The translations under genes and the position numbers were made by a program. A model generated the notes under the pieces. It did not search any database. It was not told the origin of the DNA and saw only the letters and a program-made list of their open reading frames with translations. DNA of 64,000 bases, from contig NZ_MDET01000060.1 in NCBI RefSeq assembly GCF_002075885.1, forward strand, positions 62,001 to 126,000, in the 5' to 3' direction. The stretch is from Manganibacter manganicus. GTDB lineage: Bacteria; Pseudomonadota; Alphaproteobacteria; Rhizobiales; Rhizobiaceae. Position 1 is the first letter of the stretch, and each line of letters begins with the position of its first letter. This document shows positions 16,405 to 25,929 of the stretch, piece after piece.

Positions 16405-17106
16405 CTACAGGGTGAACTCGCCCTGCCCTTCATCCATTGCATTTATGGTCTCGGCGGCAAGCGCGCGGGTGATCCGGCATTGTTGCTCCAGCGCGATCCG
16501 GTCAAGTCGTTCGACCACCCGCATCGCCGTCGCCAGCGAGCGCTCGATGCGCCGGACGAGATACTGCACGACATGCGGCTCCACCGCCACCTGACGATCG
16601 GCAAACAGCTTGGTGATGACGCCCGCAAGCAGAAAATCGTCCGGCTCGTGTATCTCGACGGTCGCCGCCGCCTTCAGGCGCGAGGCGAGATCAGGCAGGG
16701 TCACACCCCAGGCGGCAGGGAACCTTCGCGCGGTAAGCAGCAATTGGGAGCCCGCAGCCTGCACCGCGTTGATCAGGTGAAACAGCCCCTGCTGATCGAT
16801 CGGCAGCGCATCGACATCGTCGATCAGGGCCGGCCGGTGGCCAAGACCTTGCAGGGCTTTTTCCATCTCAAGGCCCCCCACCGGGAAGGCGCCGGCCAGT
16901 TCACACCAGATCGAAGCCAGATGCGTCTTGCCGCAGCCGGCAGGCCCCGCCATGATGACAACCGCCGAAGGCCAATCCGGCCAGCCGTCGACCAGCGCCG
17001 CCGCCTGCTCATTGGAGCGCGAGACAACAAGGTCGTCACGCGAATAGCCGATGCCGCCCGCAAGGTCGAACGGCAATTGGCGCGGCTTTTCGGCATATCC
17101 GGTCAT
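16405..17106 (-). CDS. hdaA: DnaA-related replication regulator HdaA
   Basis: This is a DnaA-like AAA+ protein of 233 residues that lacks the DNA-binding domain of DnaA. In Caulobacter HdaA, with the sliding clamp, stimulates ATP hydrolysis by DnaA and so limits re-initiation. The N-terminal QLPFDL resembles the clamp-binding motif, Walker A is GPAGCGKTHLAS, Walker B-like ALIDDVDAL, and sensor-like LLLTARRFPAAW follows. It overlaps the upstream AI-2E-type permease gene by four bases and forms an operon with it and a CDP-alcohol phosphotransferase gene. Confidence 0.93.
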   Translation of the reverse strand: MTGYAEKPRQLPFDLAGGIGYSRDDLVVSRSNEQAAALVDGWPDWPSAVVIMAGPAGCGKTHLASIWCELAGAFPVGGLEMEKALQGLGHRPALIDDVDALPIDQQGLFHLINAVQAAGSQLLLTARRFPAAWGVTLPDLASRLKAAATVEIHEPDDFLLAGVITKLFADRQVAVEPHVVQYLVRRIERSLATAMRVVERLDRIALEQQCRITRALAAETINAMDEGQGEFTL

Positions 17107-18287
17107 CGGTCGCGGCTATCCGGCTGCGGGGTACGCGCCCGGCGGGCGGCTTTCACCGTCGGTCCCGCTTCAGCGTGCCCTCGATAGAGGGGCGACTCCA
17201 GATAGCGCGCAATGGCGAAGCGCACCAGCACGGCAATCGCGGCAGCGGCGGGAACGGCGATCAGAAGACCGACAAAGCCAAACAGCGCGCCGAAGGCGAA
17301 CAGCGCGAACATCAGCCAGACCGGATGCAGCCCGACGCTCTTGCCCACCAGCTTCGGCGACAGGATATTGCCTTCGATGAACTGGCCGATGAAAAACACC
17401 GCGGCCACGGCAACGACCATCATCCAGTCGGGCCAGAACTGCACGAAGGCGACGCCAACGGCCAGCACCAGTCCGGTCAAGGAGCCGACATAGGGAATGA
17501 AGCTGATAAGACCGGCGAACAGCCCGATCAGAATGCCGAAATTCAGGCCCGTGAGCGTCAGGCCGATGGCATACATGGAGCCGAGGATCAGGCAGAGCGT
17601 GCCCTGCCCGCGCACGAACCCGGCCGTCGCCGTGTTGATGTCGGTCGCCAGAGCGCGGACGGTCTCGACATTGTCGCGCGGCACCCAGCTATCGACGGTG
17701 GCCACCATGCGGTCCCAGTCGAGCAGCATGTAGAAGGCAACCACCGGCGTCACCACGAACAGGCTGACGACGGAAACCAGCGCCACGCCCGATGTCCAGA
17801 TCGACGTGAAGACCGTGGTGAGAAAGCTGAAACCCGATGTCAGCAGGGAATTGAGCCCGTCGCGCAGGCTGCTGGCATCGACACCGAACCTGCTTTCCAG
17901 CCATTTCGGGTCGAAACTGGTGATCAGGGTTTGCAAGCGTGTCAGATATTCCGGCAGCTTGCCGACGAAATCGGCAAGCTGGGTCGCAAGCACCGGCACG
18001 AGGATGACAAAAGCCAGCACCAGAATGACGATGAAGGCGATCAGGATCACCACGGTCGCCATCACCCGCGACAGGCCGAGCCGTTGCAGGCGGTCCGCCA
18101 CCGGGTCGAGGAAATAGGCCAGCACCATGCCCGCTACGAAGGGCAGCAGGATGTCGCTGAATATGTAAAGGAAGAGCGCAAGGATAAGGGCGCCGGCCAG
18201 CCAGAACGCTGCGGGGCGCCACAATACCGTCGCAGCCGCGGCATCGGCGGCGTCATTGTCAGGTGCCGGGGGTGCTGCCTTCGCCAT
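17103..18287 (-). CDS. AI-2E family (PerM/DUF20) transporter
   Basis: A 394-residue inner-membrane protein of the AI-2 exporter superfamily. An early pair of hydrophobic helices (ALILALFLYIFSDILLPFVAGMV...) is followed by a long middle domain, and several helices near the C-terminus include the typical PYVGSLTGLVLAVGVAF and the signature GLHPVWLMFALFAFGALFGFVG. Members move varied substrates, including autoinducer-2 or sodium/protons; none can be assigned here. It overlaps hdaA by four bases and the upstream phosphotransferase gene by 29 bases, so the three are co-transcribed. Confidence 0.9.
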   Translation of the reverse strand: MAKAAPPAPDNDAADAAAATVLWRPAAFWLAGALILALFLYIFSDILLPFVAGMVLAYFLDPVADRLQRLGLSRVMATVVILIAFIVILVLAFVILVPVLATQLADFVGKLPEYLTRLQTLITSFDPKWLESRFGVDASSLRDGLNSLLTSGFSFLTTVFTSIWTSGVALVSVVSLFVVTPVVAFYMLLDWDRMVATVDSWVPRDNVETVRALATDINTATAGFVRGQGTLCLILGSMYAIGLTLTGLNFGILIGLFAGLISFIPYVGSLTGLVLAVGVAFVQFWPDWMMVVAVAAVFFIGQFIEGNILSPKLVGKSVGLHPVWLMFALFAFGALFGFVGLLIAVPAAAAIAVLVRFAIARYLESPLYRGHAEAGPTVKAARRARTPQPDSRDR

Positions 18288-18828
18288 AGCCGTTCATGTG
18301 CCTCAGCCAAGCCACGAGATAGGCTGCCGCGGAAGCGACGGTCAAGAGCCCGCAGGTGAATATAAGGATCGGACGCACAGGTCCGAGTTGGATGCCGAAG
18401 GCAAGTTCCCCAAGTACGACGGCCGCCAGCACGATCTGGACGGCCGTGTTGGCCTTCGAAACCAGCAGCGGCTTCATCTCGACCGGATGGCTCATGACGC
18501 TCGACAGGATGACCGCGCAGATGATGAGCGCATCGCGTGAAACGACGGCGATGACCAGCCACAGCGGCAATTCGGAGATGAGGCCCAGCACCACGAAGAC
18601 ACTGACCAGAAGCAGCTTGTCCGCGATCGGGTCCAGATAGGCGCCAAGACGGGATTGCTGGTTGAACTGGCGGGCGATGAAGCCGTCGACGCCATCGGAA
18701 ACACCCGCCGCGACAAACCCTGCAAATGCCCATTCCCAGCGCGCTTGCAGCATCGCCAGCACGACGCCCGGCACCAGCAGCAGGCGCAGGATGGTGATCA
18801 GGTTAGGGATCGTCACATTTCTTCCCAT
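18259..18828 (-). CDS. CDP-alcohol phosphatidyltransferase family protein
   Basis: A 189-residue integral membrane enzyme with the full CDP-alcohol phosphotransferase motif D-G-V-D-G-x3-R...G-x3-D-x3-D (SDGVDGFIARQ then LGAYLDPIADK). It transfers a phosphatidyl group from CDP-diacylglycerol to an alcohol. Length and sequence are like cardiolipin synthase/PgsA relatives; the true pgsA is probably the gene at 27155-27751, so this paralogue may serve another lipid. It is first in the operon with the AI-2E-type transporter and hdaA and is divergent from purM. Confidence 0.88.
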   Translation of the reverse strand: MGRNVTIPNLITILRLLLVPGVVLAMLQARWEWAFAGFVAAGVSDGVDGFIARQFNQQSRLGAYLDPIADKLLLVSVFVVLGLISELPLWLVIAVVSRDALIICAVILSSVMSHPVEMKPLLVSKANTAVQIVLAAVVLGELAFGIQLGPVRPILIFTCGLLTVASAAAYLVAWLRHMNGYGEGSTPGT

Positions 18829-18988
18829 TGTTTCAATCGCCTGAATGCGTAAGCTCGCAAATTACCACAATAGGAGCGCCGCAATAGCCGTCCACCGCTT
18901 TGTGGAGCTTGCAAAGCTCCGCGCCAGCCGGTTCTTGCGGGCAGCCTGTGTTCGTGCGAAGAGCCGGCACAAAAGCAAGGATATGGCG

Positions 18989-20053
18989 ATGAGCAAAGAC
19001 CGAAACGGGCTCACCTATGCCGAAGCCGGCGTCAGCATCGATGCCGGCAATCAGTTGGTCGAGAAGATCAAGCCTCTGGTGCGCACGACGCGACGGCCGG
19101 GAGCGGACGGCGAGATCGGCGGCTTCGGCGGGCTTTTCGACCTCAAGGCGGCCGGCTTTTCCGATCCGGTGCTGGTGGCGGCCAATGACGGCGTCGGCAC
19201 CAAGCTGCGCATCGCCATCGAGGCCGGCAAGCATGACACGATCGGCATCGACCTCGTTGCCATGTGCGTCAACGACCTTGTCGTGCAAGGCGCGGAGCCT
19301 CTGTTCTTCCTCGACTATTTCGCCACCGGCAAGCTCGATCCCGATCAGGGCGCTGCCATCGTCAGCGGCATAGCCGAGGGCTGCAAGCAGGCCGGCTGCG
19401 CGCTGATCGGCGGTGAAACAGCCGAAATGCCCGGCATGTATCATGGCGACGACTACGATCTTGCCGGCTTTGCCGTGGGCGCCGCCGAACGCGACCAACT
19501 CCTGCCGAGCGACGATATCGTCGAAGGCGACGTGCTTTTGGGCCTCGCATCGTCGGGCGTGCATTCCAACGGCTTCTCGCTGGTTCGCCGCATCGTCGCG
19601 ACGAGCGGATTGGCGTGGGAGGCCCCTGCACCCTTTGCAAAGGATGTCACCCTTGCCGAGGCGTTGCTGGAGCCGACCCGCATCTATGTGAAACCGGTTT
19701 TGAAGGCGGTGCGCGGCACGCATGGCATCAAGGCGCTGGCGCACATTACCGGCGGCGGCTTCCCCGAAAATATTCCGCGCGTGCTGCCGAAGGATTTTTC
19801 TGCCGAACTCGATCTCGATTCCATCGATGTGCCGCCGGTATTCGGCTGGCTGGCGAAAACCGGCGGTGTCGCGCCGCAGGAAATGATGCGCACCTTCAAT
19901 TGCGGCATCGGCATGATCCTCGTCGTATCGTCCGGCCAGGCCGCGCAAGTGGCCGCCGTCTTGCAGGAAGCCGGAGAAACGGCGACGCCGATCGGCCGCA
20001 TCGTGCCGCGCCGCGATGCCGGCGTTCACTACAGGGGAGCGATTGACCTTTGA
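18989..20053 (+). CDS. purM: Phosphoribosylformylglycinamidine cyclo-ligase (AIR synthetase)
   Basis: PurM closes the imidazole ring in step five of de novo purine synthesis, turning FGAM into AIR with ATP. The 354-residue protein shows YAEAGVSIDAGN, VAANDGVGTKLRIA, GGETAEMPGMY, the ASSGVHSNGFSL loop and HITGGGFPENIPR. ATG 18989 (MSKDRNG) is preferred to ATG 18983 because AAGGA is 7 bases upstream of it and only 1 base from the earlier one. It overlaps purN, as in many bacteria. Divergent from the lipid gene at 18828. Confidence 0.97.
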   Translation: MSKDRNGLTYAEAGVSIDAGNQLVEKIKPLVRTTRRPGADGEIGGFGGLFDLKAAGFSDPVLVAANDGVGTKLRIAIEAGKHDTIGIDLVAMCVNDLVVQGAEPLFFLDYFATGKLDPDQGAAIVSGIAEGCKQAGCALIGGETAEMPGMYHGDDYDLAGFAVGAAERDQLLPSDDIVEGDVLLGLASSGVHSNGFSLVRRIVATSGLAWEAPAPFAKDVTLAEALLEPTRIYVKPVLKAVRGTHGIKALAHITGGGFPENIPRVLPKDFSAELDLDSIDVPPVFGWLAKTGGVAPQEMMRTFNCGIGMILVVSSGQAAQVAAVLQEAGETATPIGRIVPRRDAGVHYRGAIDL

Positions 20054-20763
20054 CCCAATCACGCAAGCGCACCGTCATTCTGATTTCGGGACGCGGCTCG
20101 AACATGGCTGCGCTGATCGCGGCAGCCGCGGACCCGACCTATCCGGCGGAAATCGTCGCCGTCATTTCCGACAAGGCGAACGCTCCCGGCCTCGGCATTG
20201 CGGCGGCGCGCGGCGTCGCCACGCAGGTGATCGCGCGCGCCGACCATGCGAGCAAGCAGGCGCATGACGACGCGCTCCACGCGGCCCTTTCCGGCCTTAA
20301 TGCGGAAATCGTCGCGCTGGCCGGCTATATGCGGCTTCTGACGACAGGCTTCGTCAGGAAATGGCAGGGCCGCATGATCAATATCCACCCTGCCCTTTTG
20401 CCGGGCTTCAAGGGGCTCGACACGCATCGCCGCGCGCTCGACGCCGGCCTGCGCTTGCATGGCTGCACGGTGCATTTCGTCACGCCGGAAACGGATGACG
20501 GGCCGATCATCGCGCAATCGGCCGTGCCGGTGATGCTGGGCGATGACGAACAGTCCCTTGCCGCGCGCGTCCTCGCCGCCGAGCATGGGCTTTATCCGCT
20601 GGCGCTGAAGCTGGTGGCCGAGGGCAAGGCGCGGATGGAAAAGGGCCGCACCACCTTTTCCGGCTTTTCGGAAGACCGCAGCGACGCGGATTCGCGCCTC
20701 ACGGCACCCAGCCCGCTGCATGGCGAGGTCGATCTGGAGCAGTTGGCGCGCATCACGCCATAA
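20050..20763 (+). CDS. purN: Phosphoribosylglycinamide formyltransferase
   Basis: PurN formylates GAR with 10-formyl-THF, the third step of purine synthesis. The 237-residue protein carries ISGRGSNM at the phosphate-binding site, the catalytic NIHPALLPGFKGLDTHRRAL segment, and TPETDDGPII with the active-site aspartate. The start is TTG 20050, overlapping the purM stop by four bases. A C-terminal tail of about 35 residues (FSEDRSDADSR...) exceeds the E. coli enzyme but is usual in Rhizobiales as I recall. It converges on the oxidoreductase gene with 3 bases between. Confidence 0.96.
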   Translation: MTQSRKRTVILISGRGSNMAALIAAAADPTYPAEIVAVISDKANAPGLGIAAARGVATQVIARADHASKQAHDDALHAALSGLNAEIVALAGYMRLLTTGFVRKWQGRMINIHPALLPGFKGLDTHRRALDAGLRLHGCTVHFVTPETDDGPIIAQSAVPVMLGDDEQSLAARVLAAEHGLYPLALKLVAEGKARMEKGRTTFSGFSEDRSDADSRLTAPSPLHGEVDLEQLARITP

Positions 20764-20766
20764 CGG

Positions 20767-22890
20767 TCAACCGGCCGCACGCACCCACACCTTGTTGTCG
20801 TGCACGGCGGCCCCGCCATAAGGCGCCGGCGCATCCGCGCCCGTCAGCACATTGATGCCTTCACCGCGCTCATGCGCCGAATTCGGCCAGATGCCCTCGG
20901 CAATGACCACGCCGCGCCGCAGGCCGTCGAACAACTTTGCGTGCAGCACCACCTCGCCGCGCTGATTGCCGATCTCCACCCTGTCGCCGTCCGCCAGTCC
21001 CAACGCCGCTGCGTCGTCCGGATGGATCAGCAATTGCGGCCGCCCTTCCCTGGCCTTTGAAACCGGCGTCTCCGAAAAGGTGGAATTGAGAAAGTTGCGC
21101 GCCGGCGATGTCGCCAGCCGGAACGGATGCGCGTCATCAGTCATCTCGATCAGATCGACATGGTCGGGAAATTCCGGCAGCCGCTCATGCGGGCCGAACA
21201 CGCCCATGGAGCGCGGCGGCCGGTTCGGCGCGCGCTGCCCTGTCCAGTCCGGCTTGAAATGGAACTTGCCGTCGGCATGGCCGAAGCCGGTGAGATAGTG
21301 CGCCTCCTCGAAAGGCGGCTGCAGATCGGCCCATTTCTGCTCCCGGAACGTCTCGAACGTGCCCAGTCCCTTTCTGGCCAGCATGAAATCGATATGCTCG
21401 CGCTCGCTCATACCGAAGCCCGGCAGATGCGCGACGCCGAGCCGTTTGGCCAGTTCCTCGTTGACGAAATGATTGCTGCGCGGCCCTTCCGGCGGCTCGA
21501 TCAGTTTCGGGCCGAGCGTGATGTGCTGGTTGCCACCGCCCTTGTAGATGTCGTCATGCTCCAGAAACATGGTCGCCGGCAGCACCACGTCGGCGAGTTT
21601 CGCCGTGTCGGTCATGAACTGCTCGTGCACGCAGGTGAACAGATCGTCACGCAGGAAGCCGCGTTTCACCAGTCGCTGGTCGGGCGCGACATTGGCCGGA
21701 TTGGTGTTCTGGATCAGCAGCGCCGTCACCGGCGGGCCGCCGTAAAGCGCATCCTCATGCCCGCACAGCACCGGGCCGATGCGCGAATGATCGAGATAGC
21801 GGATGGACGGATCGCGCAGCCTGGTGCCCTCGACCACGCTGGTATCGAGCTTCAGGACCCCGGAATTGGAATGGAATGCCCCGCCCCCCTCATACAGCCA
21901 GGCGCCGGTGACGGCGGCGATGCAGGAGGCAGCGTGCATGTTGACGGAACCGTTGCGCTGGCGCGAAAAGCCGTAACCCAGCCGGAAAAACGTCTTTCTG
22001 GTGGAACCGACAAGCCGGGCAAATGCTTCGATCTCGGCCACGGCAAGGCCGGTGATGGCGGACGCCCATTCAGGCGTTTTTGTCCGAAGATGCGCCTCCA
22101 GCCCCTTTGGATCGTCGGTGTATTTCTCCAGATAGGCGCGGTCGGCCATGCCTTCCTTGAACAGCACATGCATCACCGCACAGGCCAGCGCGGCATCGGT
22201 GCCGGGCTTGACGATCAGGCCCATATCGGCCTGCTTCATCGTCGCGGTCTCGTAGACATCGATGACGACGATCTTCGCGCCGCGTTCCTTGCGCGCCTTG
22301 ACCGCATGGGTCATCACATTGACCTGCGTGACCACCGCATTGGTGCCCCAGATCACCACGCAATCGGATTTCGCCATTTCGCGCGGATCGGGACCGGCAA
22401 GCTTGCCGGTGCCCATCATCCAGCCGGTCCAGGCGAGATTGGTGCAGATCGAGCCAAAGAAGCCGGAATATTTTTTTGCGTGGCGCAACCGCTCGATGCC
22501 GTCGCGCTGCACCAGCCCCATGGTGCCGGCATAAAAATAGGGCCACACCGTCTCGGAGCCATGTTTTGCTTCCGCGGCGTCGAATTTCTCGGCGACGAGA
22601 TCGAGTGCCGCTTCCCAGCTTGCCTCTTTCCAGTTGCCATCGCCCTTGGCGCCCGTCCGCACCAACGGCTTCAGGAGCCGGTCGGGATGGTGGACGCGGT
22701 CGGCATAGCGCGCGACCTTGGCGCAGATCACGCCGTCGGTGTAGCTGTTGGACTTGGCGCCGCGGACGCGGCCGATCCGGTCGGGTGCGAGAAGTTCGAC
22801 CTCAAGCGCGCAGGTCGAGGGGCAATCGTGCGGACAGGCGGAATAGCCGGTTCTTGTTTCGGTTCCGGTGATGCTGGCGTGCTGGTTCAT
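20767..22890 (-). CDS. Molybdopterin-containing oxidoreductase (formate dehydrogenase/BisC-like family)
   Basis: A 707-residue molybdenum enzyme of the DMSO-reductase superfamily. Cysteines for an N-terminal [4Fe-4S] cluster are in CPHDCPSTC and GVICAKV, followed by the Mo-bis-MGD domains (VIWGTNAVVTQVN, RLGYGFSRQRNG, ADVVLPATMFLEHDD) and the C-terminal cap (PARNFLNSTFSE, GLADGDRVEIGNQRGEV). There is no Tat signal, so it should be cytoplasmic. ATG 22890 (MNQHASITG) is chosen because the open frame above it has no family similarity and overlaps repeats. The substrate is unknown. moaE/moaD for its cofactor lie at 26.4-27.2 kb. Confidence 0.88.
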   Translation of the reverse strand: MNQHASITGTETRTGYSACPHDCPSTCALEVELLAPDRIGRVRGAKSNSYTDGVICAKVARYADRVHHPDRLLKPLVRTGAKGDGNWKEASWEAALDLVAEKFDAAEAKHGSETVWPYFYAGTMGLVQRDGIERLRHAKKYSGFFGSICTNLAWTGWMMGTGKLAGPDPREMAKSDCVVIWGTNAVVTQVNVMTHAVKARKERGAKIVVIDVYETATMKQADMGLIVKPGTDAALACAVMHVLFKEGMADRAYLEKYTDDPKGLEAHLRTKTPEWASAITGLAVAEIEAFARLVGSTRKTFFRLGYGFSRQRNGSVNMHAASCIAAVTGAWLYEGGGAFHSNSGVLKLDTSVVEGTRLRDPSIRYLDHSRIGPVLCGHEDALYGGPPVTALLIQNTNPANVAPDQRLVKRGFLRDDLFTCVHEQFMTDTAKLADVVLPATMFLEHDDIYKGGGNQHITLGPKLIEPPEGPRSNHFVNEELAKRLGVAHLPGFGMSEREHIDFMLARKGLGTFETFREQKWADLQPPFEEAHYLTGFGHADGKFHFKPDWTGQRAPNRPPRSMGVFGPHERLPEFPDHVDLIEMTDDAHPFRLATSPARNFLNSTFSETPVSKAREGRPQLLIHPDDAAALGLADGDRVEIGNQRGEVVLHAKLFDGLRRGVVIAEGIWPNSAHERGEGINVLTGADAPAPYGGAAVHDNKVWVRAAG

Positions 22891-23292
22891 GGGCAACGCT
22901 ATAAACCTCATCGACCGGCGCGAACAGGGCCAGCGGATCAGGCTTCGGGAACCACACCTCAGGATGAGGGCTGAGGCAGCGCATATTTGCCTTGAGGCGG
23001 CATACAAACCTCCCTCATCGTGAGGAGGCAGCGTAAGCTGCCGTCTCGAACGACGCACTACCAAACTGGAGCCGCCCTCGCCCTTCGAGGCTCGCCGCGT
23101 TCGCACTTCAGGATGAGGGCTGATGTAGCGCCATTGCCTCTACGTCCAAAGATGCAGCCGCAACCTCCCTCATCGTGAGGAGGCAGCGTAGCTGCCGTCT
23201 CGAACGACGCACTGTTTAGCCGCACAAACCTTCCTCATGCTAAGGAGCCGGCGTCTCGAAACACGCAACTAAAGGAGCACGGCGAGTGTCCG
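22891..23292. repeat. Intergenic repeat cluster (REP-like mosaic)
   Basis: This 400-base gap holds two near-identical 52/53-base copies (23007-23059 and 23162-23213), starting aacctccctcatcgtgagg and ending cgaacgacgcact, that differ by one base. A decayed third copy lies at about 23224-23271. Two fragments of the form acctcaggatgagggctga (22956-22972, and 23106-23123 with one change) are of opposite sense to the first part. 23082-23118 matches 10809-10845. No gene is present. It looks like a short interspersed intergenic repeat family. Confidence 0.7.
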
Positions 23293-25170
23293 CTACTCCG
23301 CGATCCCCTGCTCGTATTCCGCGCTCATCTCCAGCCATTTTTCCTCGTTGCGGGAAAGCTGGGCGGAGAGTTCGGAACGCTCCTTGGCGAGACGGGTCGC
23401 CTTGATCGGATCTTTCTCGTAAAGCGCCGGATTGGCCAGTTCGTCTTCCACGGTGTCCATGCGCTTGCGCAGCCGGTCCATCAGTCCTTCCGTCGCGCGG
23501 ATTTCCCTGGCCAGCGGTTCCAGCGCGGCACGGCGCGCGGCAGCTTCCCGCCGACGTTCGGCCTTGGACGCCTTTTCCGCTTCGCGCTTTTCACGGCTGT
23601 TTGACGAAACGCCGGTCACCAGCGTCTTGTAGTCGTCAAGGTCGCCGTCATAGGTGTTAACCTGGCCGTCCTTGACCAGCCACAGCCGGTCGACCGTCGC
23701 CTCCAGAAGATGGCGGTCGTGCGAAATCACGATCACCGCGCCGGGAAATTCGTTGAGCGCATGAACCAGCGCCTCGCGTGAATCGATGTCGAGATGGTTG
23801 GTCGGCTCGTCGAGGATGAACAGGTTCGGCCCGTCGAAGGCAGCCAGCCCCATCAACAGCCGCGCCTTTTCGCCACCGGACAGATCCTTGGCCGGGGTGT
23901 TCATCTTCTCGGTCGAGAGACCGAATTGCGCGACCTTGCCGCGCACCTTCGATTCCGGCGCCTCCGGCATCATGCGGCGCACATGCTCGTAGGCGTTTTC
24001 CTCCGGTCTCAGATCGTCGAGCTGGTGCTGGGCGAAGATCGCCACCTTGAGGCCGGGCGCGATCGTCATCGTGCCGGTTTCGGCCTTCAGCCGGCCGGCG
24101 AGCAGCTTGGCGAAGGTGGACTTGCCGTTGCCGTTTGCGCCGAGCAGCGCGATGCGGTCGTCGGCATCGATGCGCAACGTCATGTTCTTCAGGATCGGCT
24201 GGCCGGGCTGGTAGCCGACATTGACCCGATCCAGCGCAATGATCGGCGAAGCCACGGTCTTGACCGGCTCGGGAAAGCTGAACGGCCTGACGGTATCGTC
24301 CACCAGCGCCGAGATCGGCTTCATCTTTTCCAGCGCCTTGATGCGCGACTGCGCCTGCCGCGCTTTCGAGGCCTTGGCGCGGAAGCGATCGACGAAGGAT
24401 TGCAGATGCTTGCGCGCCGCCTCCTGCTTGACGCGGCCCTTTTCCTGCAATTCGCGCTGCTCCGACAATTGGCGCTCGAACTGGTCGTAACCGCCGCGCC
24501 AGAAGGTCAGCTTCCTTTGATCGAGATGCACGATGGAATTGACCGCCCGGTTGAGCAGATCGCGGTCGTGGGAAATCAGCAGCACCGTATGCGGATATTT
24601 GGCGACATAATTTTCCAGCCACAGCGTGCCTTCCAGATCGAGATAGTTGGTCGGCTCGTCCAGAAGCAGAAGATCGGGTTCCGAAAACAGCACGGCGGCC
24701 AATGCCACGCGCATGCGCCAGCCGCCTGAAAAGGACGACGCCGGCCGCTGTTGCGCCGCATCGTCGAAGCCGAGGCCGGCAAGGATGGTGGCGGCGCGCG
24801 CCTCGGCCGAATGGGCGTCGATGTCAGCCAGCCTGATGTGGATTTCAGCGATGCGGTGCGGATCGGTCGCAGTCTTTTCTTCCTCCAGAAGCGCCGCGCG
24901 CTCCTTGTCGGCCTTGAGCACGATCTCGATCAACGGCTCTTCGGTGCCCGGCGCTTCCTGCGCCACCTGCCCGATGCGCGTGTTTTTCGGGATCGAAACC
25001 GAGCCGGTCTCGGAGGCGAGATCGCCGGTAATGGCCTTGAACAGCGTCGTCTTGCCGGTGCCGTTGCGGCCGACAAGCCCGGCCTTGGCTCCGGCTGGCA
25101 ACGTCAGCGACGCATGGTCGAGAAGCAGGCGCCCGGCAATGCGCAGCGAAAGATCGTTTATGGTCAACAT
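23293..25170 (-). CDS. ABC-F family ATP-binding protein
   Basis: A 625-residue soluble protein with two ABC ATPase domains and no membrane segments, as in the ABC-F family of ribosome-associated ATPases. Walker A motifs GRNGTGKTTLF (near 37) and GANGNGKSTFA (near 349) and signatures SFSGGWRMR and DLSGGEKAR are present, with the linker (P-site tRNA interaction motif region) between, near residues 235-300. The C-terminal extension is rich in Glu/Lys/Arg and probably coiled coil (SREKREAEKASKAERR...). It is closest to the Uup/YheS branches; the exact subfamily is unsure. An antibiotic-resistance role is not indicated. Confidence 0.93.
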   Translation of the reverse strand: MLTINDLSLRIAGRLLLDHASLTLPAGAKAGLVGRNGTGKTTLFKAITGDLASETGSVSIPKNTRIGQVAQEAPGTEEPLIEIVLKADKERAALLEEEKTATDPHRIAEIHIRLADIDAHSAEARAATILAGLGFDDAAQQRPASSFSGGWRMRVALAAVLFSEPDLLLLDEPTNYLDLEGTLWLENYVAKYPHTVLLISHDRDLLNRAVNSIVHLDQRKLTFWRGGYDQFERQLSEQRELQEKGRVKQEAARKHLQSFVDRFRAKASKARQAQSRIKALEKMKPISALVDDTVRPFSFPEPVKTVASPIIALDRVNVGYQPGQPILKNMTLRIDADDRIALLGANGNGKSTFAKLLAGRLKAETGTMTIAPGLKVAIFAQHQLDDLRPEENAYEHVRRMMPEAPESKVRGKVAQFGLSTEKMNTPAKDLSGGEKARLLMGLAAFDGPNLFILDEPTNHLDIDSREALVHALNEFPGAVIVISHDRHLLEATVDRLWLVKDGQVNTYDGDLDDYKTLVTGVSSNSREKREAEKASKAERRREAAARRAALEPLAREIRATEGLMDRLRKRMDTVEDELANPALYEKDPIKATRLAKERSELSAQLSRNEEKWLEMSAEYEQGIAE

Positions 25171-25226
25171 GCCGGGCTTTTGGCCCAGCCGGGTTCCAAT
25201 GACAAGAGCACACGCGCAACATGCCG

Positions 25227-25745
25227 TCAGGCGTAGGCGCGACCCTCCTCGGTACGCTGGAAAAACGACAGGTCGAGCGATACGGAGGGGCGGCCCAGCA
25301 TGGTCAGGATCGTATGTGCCTGGCCGCGATGGTGCGTCTGATGATTGAAAAAGTGCGCCAGCGCCGGCGCCAGCCTTTGCGAAATGGTGCGCATGTCGGT
25401 GGCCGTCATATAGGTGAAGCGGCCGCTAAGGGCGTCTTCTTCCAGGCTGCCGATCCAATCGGCGATGCGCTGGTCTTCGGCTTTTCGCGCCACCGTCAGC
25501 CCGGCAAAAGCGGGAAACAGGATGGCATCGAGTCGTGCCGGAGCATCGCCCTCCCCGGTAAAACGCTTCATCCAGATGCGGTCCGCGACGAGCACATGGT
25601 TCAGCGTTCCCATCATCGAGCCGAAAAATGCGCCGGTGTCCTGCCTGAATTCATCCTCGCTCAAATCCGCGGCGGCATCGTAGACGCGGTTGTTGGCCCA
25701 CTGGTTATAGGCCGCGAACATCATGAAATGCCGCTTCATCAGCAT
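25227..25745 (-). CDS. DinB family protein
   Basis: A 172-residue four-helix-bundle protein of the DinB superfamily, which often binds a metal through three histidines. Candidate ligands are in GTLNHVLVADRIW and FFNHQTHHRGQAH. Family members include thiol transferases, but many have no known function. ATG 25745 (MLMKRHFMMFAAYNQWAN) follows GGAGAG; the frame is open further upstream without similarity. It is co-directional with the ABC-F gene, 56 bases upstream of it. Despite the name, no LexA box is seen nearby. Confidence 0.88.
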   Translation of the reverse strand: MLMKRHFMMFAAYNQWANNRVYDAAADLSEDEFRQDTGAFFGSMMGTLNHVLVADRIWMKRFTGEGDAPARLDAILFPAFAGLTVARKAEDQRIADWIGSLEEDALSGRFTYMTATDMRTISQRLAPALAHFFNHQTHHRGQAHTILTMLGRPSVSLDLSFFQRTEEGRAYA

Positions 25746-25929
25746 CGGGACTCTCCGCAATTGAAATCGGCATCGTTGTAGAAGCCGCAAGCCGGAATGG
25801 CCATGGCGATTGTGGCCATCGCTCCGGTTGTTGCCCGCAGTGATGGCAGATCGCGCCTCCCCTTGGCAATCCGCCGGCCGGCCTGTATAGAGCGCGCCAC
25901 AAACCATCCCCTTACCAGAAGGACCTCCC

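Noticed and set aside
21127..22974. 615-codon open frame opposite the molybdopterin oxidoreductase
   Set aside because: Shadow frame; the minus-strand protein has the full family motif set and this one has none.
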